Of a stretch of DNA of 64,000 nucleotides, positions 61,203-64,000 are shown one piece after another. Both the position numbers and the translations under genes were made by a program. The notes beneath the pieces were generated by a model. That model searched no databases. It was not told the DNA's origin and saw only the letters and a program-made list of their open reading frames with translations. Every line of letters starts with the position of its first letter. The stretch's first letter is position 1. This DNA comes from Opitutaceae bacterium (lineage in GTDB: Bacteria; Verrucomicrobiota; Verrucomicrobiia; Opitutales; Opitutaceae): assembly GCA_030648295.1 (NCBI GenBank), contig JAUSID010000136.1, positions 30,695 through 94,694 on the forward strand. The letters run 5' to 3'.

Positions 61203-61209
61203 GGAGGAA
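61203..61209 (+). promoter_or_regulatory. Strong Shine-Dalgarno sequence of the TonB receptor gene
   Basis: GGAGGAA ends seven bases before the ATG at 61217. It is the clearest ribosome binding site in the window and fixes the start of the receptor gene. The remaining 140 bases back to the GH92 stop contain nothing else I can name. Confidence 0.8.
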
Positions 61210-61216
61210 CTGTCTC

Positions 61217-64000
61217 ATGACCCCGATTTCGCCTGCGTTAATTGTTACCCGGCTGCTCAACGGCGCCACCTTCGCCGTGGCAGTTGTTTTCACCCCTTCC
61301 ATTCGCGCGCAGCTCGCGCCGGCCGCACCCGTCGATTCCGCGACGCTGGCGCGCTACGACATCAACAAGGACGGCCGGCTTGATGCGACCGAGATGGCTG
61401 CGCTGGACGCCGATCAGGGCAAAGCCGCCGGCGCGGTCCCGACGGCTGCGACGAACGATCCGGGTGCGGGCGCCGTGATCGAACTCTCGCCCTTCGAGGT
61501 CTCGGCCGGCAGCGACCGGGGCTACTACGCGTCGAATTCGCTCTCCGGCACGCGGCTCAACTCGAAGCTCGAGGATCTCGCGTCGTCGATTTCGGTCGTG
61601 ACCAAGCAACAACTCATCGACACCGCCGCCCTCGATATCAACGACATCTTCCTCTACGAGGCGAACACCGAGGGCACGGGGAACTTCACCGCGTTCAGCG
61701 TCGGTCGGAACGGCGATGTCATCGACTCGGTGCAAAGCGATCCGATGAACGCGAACCGCGTCCGCGGGATGGATTCCGCCAACATTGCGCGCGACGGCTT
61801 CGCTGGCAGCACCCGGATCCCGATCGATGCCTACAACATCGACCAGGTGGAGATCAGCCGCGGGCCGAATTCGAACATCTTCGGGCTCGGCAACTCGTCT
61901 GGCACCGTGAACCTGGTCCGCAGCCAGGCCAATCTCAGCCGCGACACGTCGCAGGCTTCGGTCCGCGTCGACAGCGACGGCGGCTACCGGGGCAGCCTCG
62001 ATCTCAACCGCCGGTTGCTCGCCAACAAGCTCGCGCTCCGTTTCAGCGGCGTTTACCAGTCCAAGGGCTTCCAGCGCGAACCTTCGGCCGAAATCACGCG
62101 CCGCGGCCAGGGCATGGTCACCTACCGGCCGTTCCGCAACACCACGTTTCGCGCCAGCTACGAGTCGTATCACAACTTCGCCCGCCGCCCGAATTCGCTG
62201 ACGCCGCGCGACACCACGACATACTGGAATGCGGCCGGGCGGCCGACCTGGGATCCGATCACCCAGACGGTGACGATCAACGGCGTGCGCCAGCCGACCG
62301 TGTATCCGCAATCCGCCGACGGCACCCTGCCGCCGGGCTTGCAGGGGTCCGGCACCACATTTTACGTGCGGCCGGGATTCTACATCGCGCCTGATCGGCC
62401 GCCGTTTTACACCGTCAACCGCGCCGCCACCACCCAGGCTGACCCAGGTCAGGCCAACTCGAACATCCGCTATCTGGAGAGCGCGACCGACATCCTCCGC
62501 CTGCGCGGCTCGACCATGCCGCTGTTCACCACGCCGGGCATCAACAACAAATCACTGTACGACTGGACCTCCGTCAATTACGTCGCGCCGAATTACAACC
62601 GGGACAAGGCCGACATCTACAGCGTCTCGCTCGAGCAGTTCTTCCTCAACACGCCACGGCAGGTGCTTGCGGCCCGCGTGGGCTGGTACATGGAGGACGT
62701 GGACAATTACAGCCGCAATTTCATCAACGGAAACTCCTCCGTTCTCTACGTCGATGTGAACGAGAGGCTGCTCGATGGCCGCGCGAACCCCTACTTCCTG
62801 CGGCCGTATCTGGGCGCCTCCGAGCCGACGATCTTCAACAGTCCCGAGCGCAACGACAACTTCCGGGCCGAACTCGCCTACCAGCTCGACCTCACGCGCG
62901 AAAAGGGCCGCTTCGGACACATCCTCCACTGGTTTGGCAAGCAGCGCGCCGCCGGCTACAACGAGACCCGGCTGATCACCACGGGTCGCTACCGTTATCG
63001 TGAGCAGATCATCGACGATCATCCGTGGCTCTCGATCACCAACCGGCAGAGCAACGCGGAGGCCCGCGGCTACTTCAAGTACTACCTCGGCGACAACCAG
63101 GGCCAGAACATCGACCATGCCCCACCTGCGCTCTACGGGCTGGGCGGCGACTACGACCTCTACTGGTTCAACGGTGCGACGCAGCAATGGGTCAACGAGC
63201 CGGTGGTGTTCGGCGAGACTGGCTTCACCCCCTCCAACCGCACCCGGCGCGAAATCCGCAGTCGCGGCCTCACTCTCCAGAGCTTCCTCATCGACGACCG
63301 CGTCGTCACGACCCTCGGCTGGCGCCACGACAAGAACCGCAGCCGTGACTCATTGGGCGCGATCGTCGATCCGACCACCGGGCTCCTCGATTACACGCCG
63401 CTCGAGCAGTGGAATCTGTTCACGGAGAAGCAGGGCTCGACCAAGACCCGCGGCATCGTCCTGAAGCCATTCCGCAATTGGGCCGCCCTCGATCGCCGGG
63501 CCGACGCCGGCGGCTTTTTCGCCGACTTCGTTCGTTCCGTGAGCGTTTTCTACAACGACTCGGACACGTTCCAACCGGCCAACGCGCAATACAATCTGTT
63601 CGGCGAACTCCTGCCCAATCCGCAGGGCAGGGGCAAGGACTACGGCGTCAGCTTCAGCCTCTTCAAAGGCAAGTTTGTCGCCAAGGTGAACAAATACGAC
63701 AATCAGCAGCGGTTCTCGCGCGGCGGCGACGCCGGCATCGTGGCGACGCGCGCCAACCGGATCGATTTTGGCAACGACGGCTTCAATCTCGAGGACGTGG
63801 CCACCACGTGGACGGCGCAGTTGCACCCGGAGTGGAGCGCGCAGCAGCAGCGCGCCGAGGTCTACAAGATCATGGGCCTGCCGGGCGGATTCATCGAAAA
63901 CGTCTCCGGCCGCAGCGTCGCGGAGACGCAGGACGTCGCTTCCAAAGGATACGAGATCGAGCTGAACTACAATCCGACGACCCATTGGACCCTCCGCGCC
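61217..64000 (+). CDS. TonB-dependent receptor with EF-hand-like N-terminal extension (3' end outside window)
   Basis: 928 codons to the window end with no stop. Signal peptide (LNGATFAVAVVFTPSIRA), then an N-terminal extension with an EF-hand-like loop DINKDGRLDATE at residues 48-59, an energy-coupling-like LSPFEVSAGSD segment, the plug domain (SISVVTKQQLIDTAALDIND, VEISRGPNSNIFGLGNSSG), and an outer-membrane beta-barrel with alternating aromatic and polar strands. It should import a glycan fragment across the outer membrane with TonB-ExbBD. No SusD partner lies upstream, as usual in Verrucomicrobiota. Following the two mannosidases, it probably takes up their mannoside substrate. Calcium binding by the loop is inferred only. 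Confidence 0.93.
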   Translation, partial: MTPISPALIVTRLLNGATFAVAVVFTPSIRAQLAPAAPVDSATLARYDINKDGRLDATEMAALDADQGKAAGAVPTAATNDPGAGAVIELSPFEVSAGSDRGYYASNSLSGTRLNSKLEDLASSISVVTKQQLIDTAALDINDIFLYEANTEGTGNFTAFSVGRNGDVIDSVQSDPMNANRVRGMDSANIARDGFAGSTRIPIDAYNIDQVEISRGPNSNIFGLGNSSGTVNLVRSQANLSRDTSQASVRVDSDGGYRGSLDLNRRLLANKLALRFSGVYQSKGFQREPSAEITRRGQGMVTYRPFRNTTFRASYESYHNFARRPNSLTPRDTTTYWNAAGRPTWDPITQTVTINGVRQPTVYPQSADGTLPPGLQGSGTTFYVRPGFYIAPDRPPFYTVNRAATTQADPGQANSNIRYLESATDILRLRGSTMPLFTTPGINNKSLYDWTSVNYVAPNYNRDKADIYSVSLEQFFLNTPRQVLAARVGWYMEDVDNYSRNFINGNSSVLYVDVNERLLDGRANPYFLRPYLGASEPTIFNSPERNDNFRAELAYQLDLTREKGRFGHILHWFGKQRAAGYNETRLITTGRYRYREQIIDDHPWLSITNRQSNAEARGYFKYYLGDNQGQNIDHAPPALYGLGGDYDLYWFNGATQQWVNEPVVFGETGFTPSNRTRREIRSRGLTLQSFLIDDRVVTTLGWRHDKNRSRDSLGAIVDPTTGLLDYTPLEQWNLFTEKQGSTKTRGIVLKPFRNWAALDRRADAGGFFADFVRSVSVFYNDSDTFQPANAQYNLFGELLPNPQGRGKDYGVSFSLFKGKFVAKVNKYDNQQRFSRGGDAGIVATRANRIDFGNDGFNLEDVATTWTAQLHPEWSAQQQRAEVYKIMGLPGGFIENVSGRSVAETQDVASKGYEIELNYNPTTHWTLRA

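Overview
The window is GC-rich chromosomal DNA from a member of the Verrucomicrobiota, most likely an Opitutaceae-like bacterium. The evidence is lineage-typical gene content: two PVC-type membrane-bound-dehydrogenase/HEAT/cytochrome c proteins, two sulfatases, a large TonB-dependent receptor with no SusD partner, many secreted or lipid-anchored proteins, and intergenic DNA full of palindromic and 7-bp tandem repeats. I see no rRNA, tRNA, CRISPR array, transposase, prophage or replication-origin genes. Assignments rest on reading motifs and family resemblance; no database search was possible.

Layout. 1-8.8 kb: the 3' end of a sulfatase, a small antitoxin-like protein, and two overlapping PVC-type cytochromes. 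9-14.3 kb: a heparinase II/III-like protein, a subtilisin-like protease and a gamma-glutamyltransferase. 14.6-18.5 kb: the conserved rpmH-rnpA-yidD-yidC module followed by yebC. 18.8-24.6 kb: a cystathionine gamma-synthase-like enzyme of fungal type, exonuclease III, a secreted phosphoesterase, a PncC/CinA-C amidase, a SYLF protein and a zincin. 24.6-29.3 kb: an ABC exporter pair, a small Spy-like periplasmic protein and an HI0933-type flavoprotein. 29.4-33.9 kb: a TPR/SLOG-like/degenerate-cyclase protein, an AEC transporter and a CaxA-type exchanger. 34.2-41.1 kb: a minus-strand envelope cluster (LpoB, COG3014 lipoprotein, YcfL-like lipoprotein, glycine-zipper protein, DUF2167 protein). 41.3-47.3 kb: two long coiled-coil LysM proteins. 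47.3-64 kb: a remnant of a TonB receptor, then a mannoside-utilisation locus.

The mannoside locus is the most coherent system. Two alpha-mannosidases from unrelated families (GH38 and GH92) carry the same kind of N-terminal accessory module and overlap by ATGA. Upstream on the same strand are a sugar-porter MFS and a sulfatase, also overlapping. Divergently, a GntR/HutC regulator, a ROK sugar kinase and a class I mannose-6-phosphate isomerase form a tightly overlapping operon, with a TGTCTAGACA palindrome between the two arms. A TonB receptor with an EF-hand-like loop closes the window. The inferred route is uptake of a (possibly sulfated) mannoside, desulfation, mannose release, import, phosphorylation and isomerisation to fructose 6-phosphate.

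The other distinctive layer is repetitive DNA. REP-like palindromes (core GGGAGCGCGGGC ... GCCCGCGCTCCC) occur between genes and also inside coding sequence or over start sites. Heptanucleotide arrays sit between co-directional genes; those after yidC and after the ABC ATPase gene have the same sequence sense relative to transcription. Two AT-rich perfect palindromes share a TA-N-TA centre.
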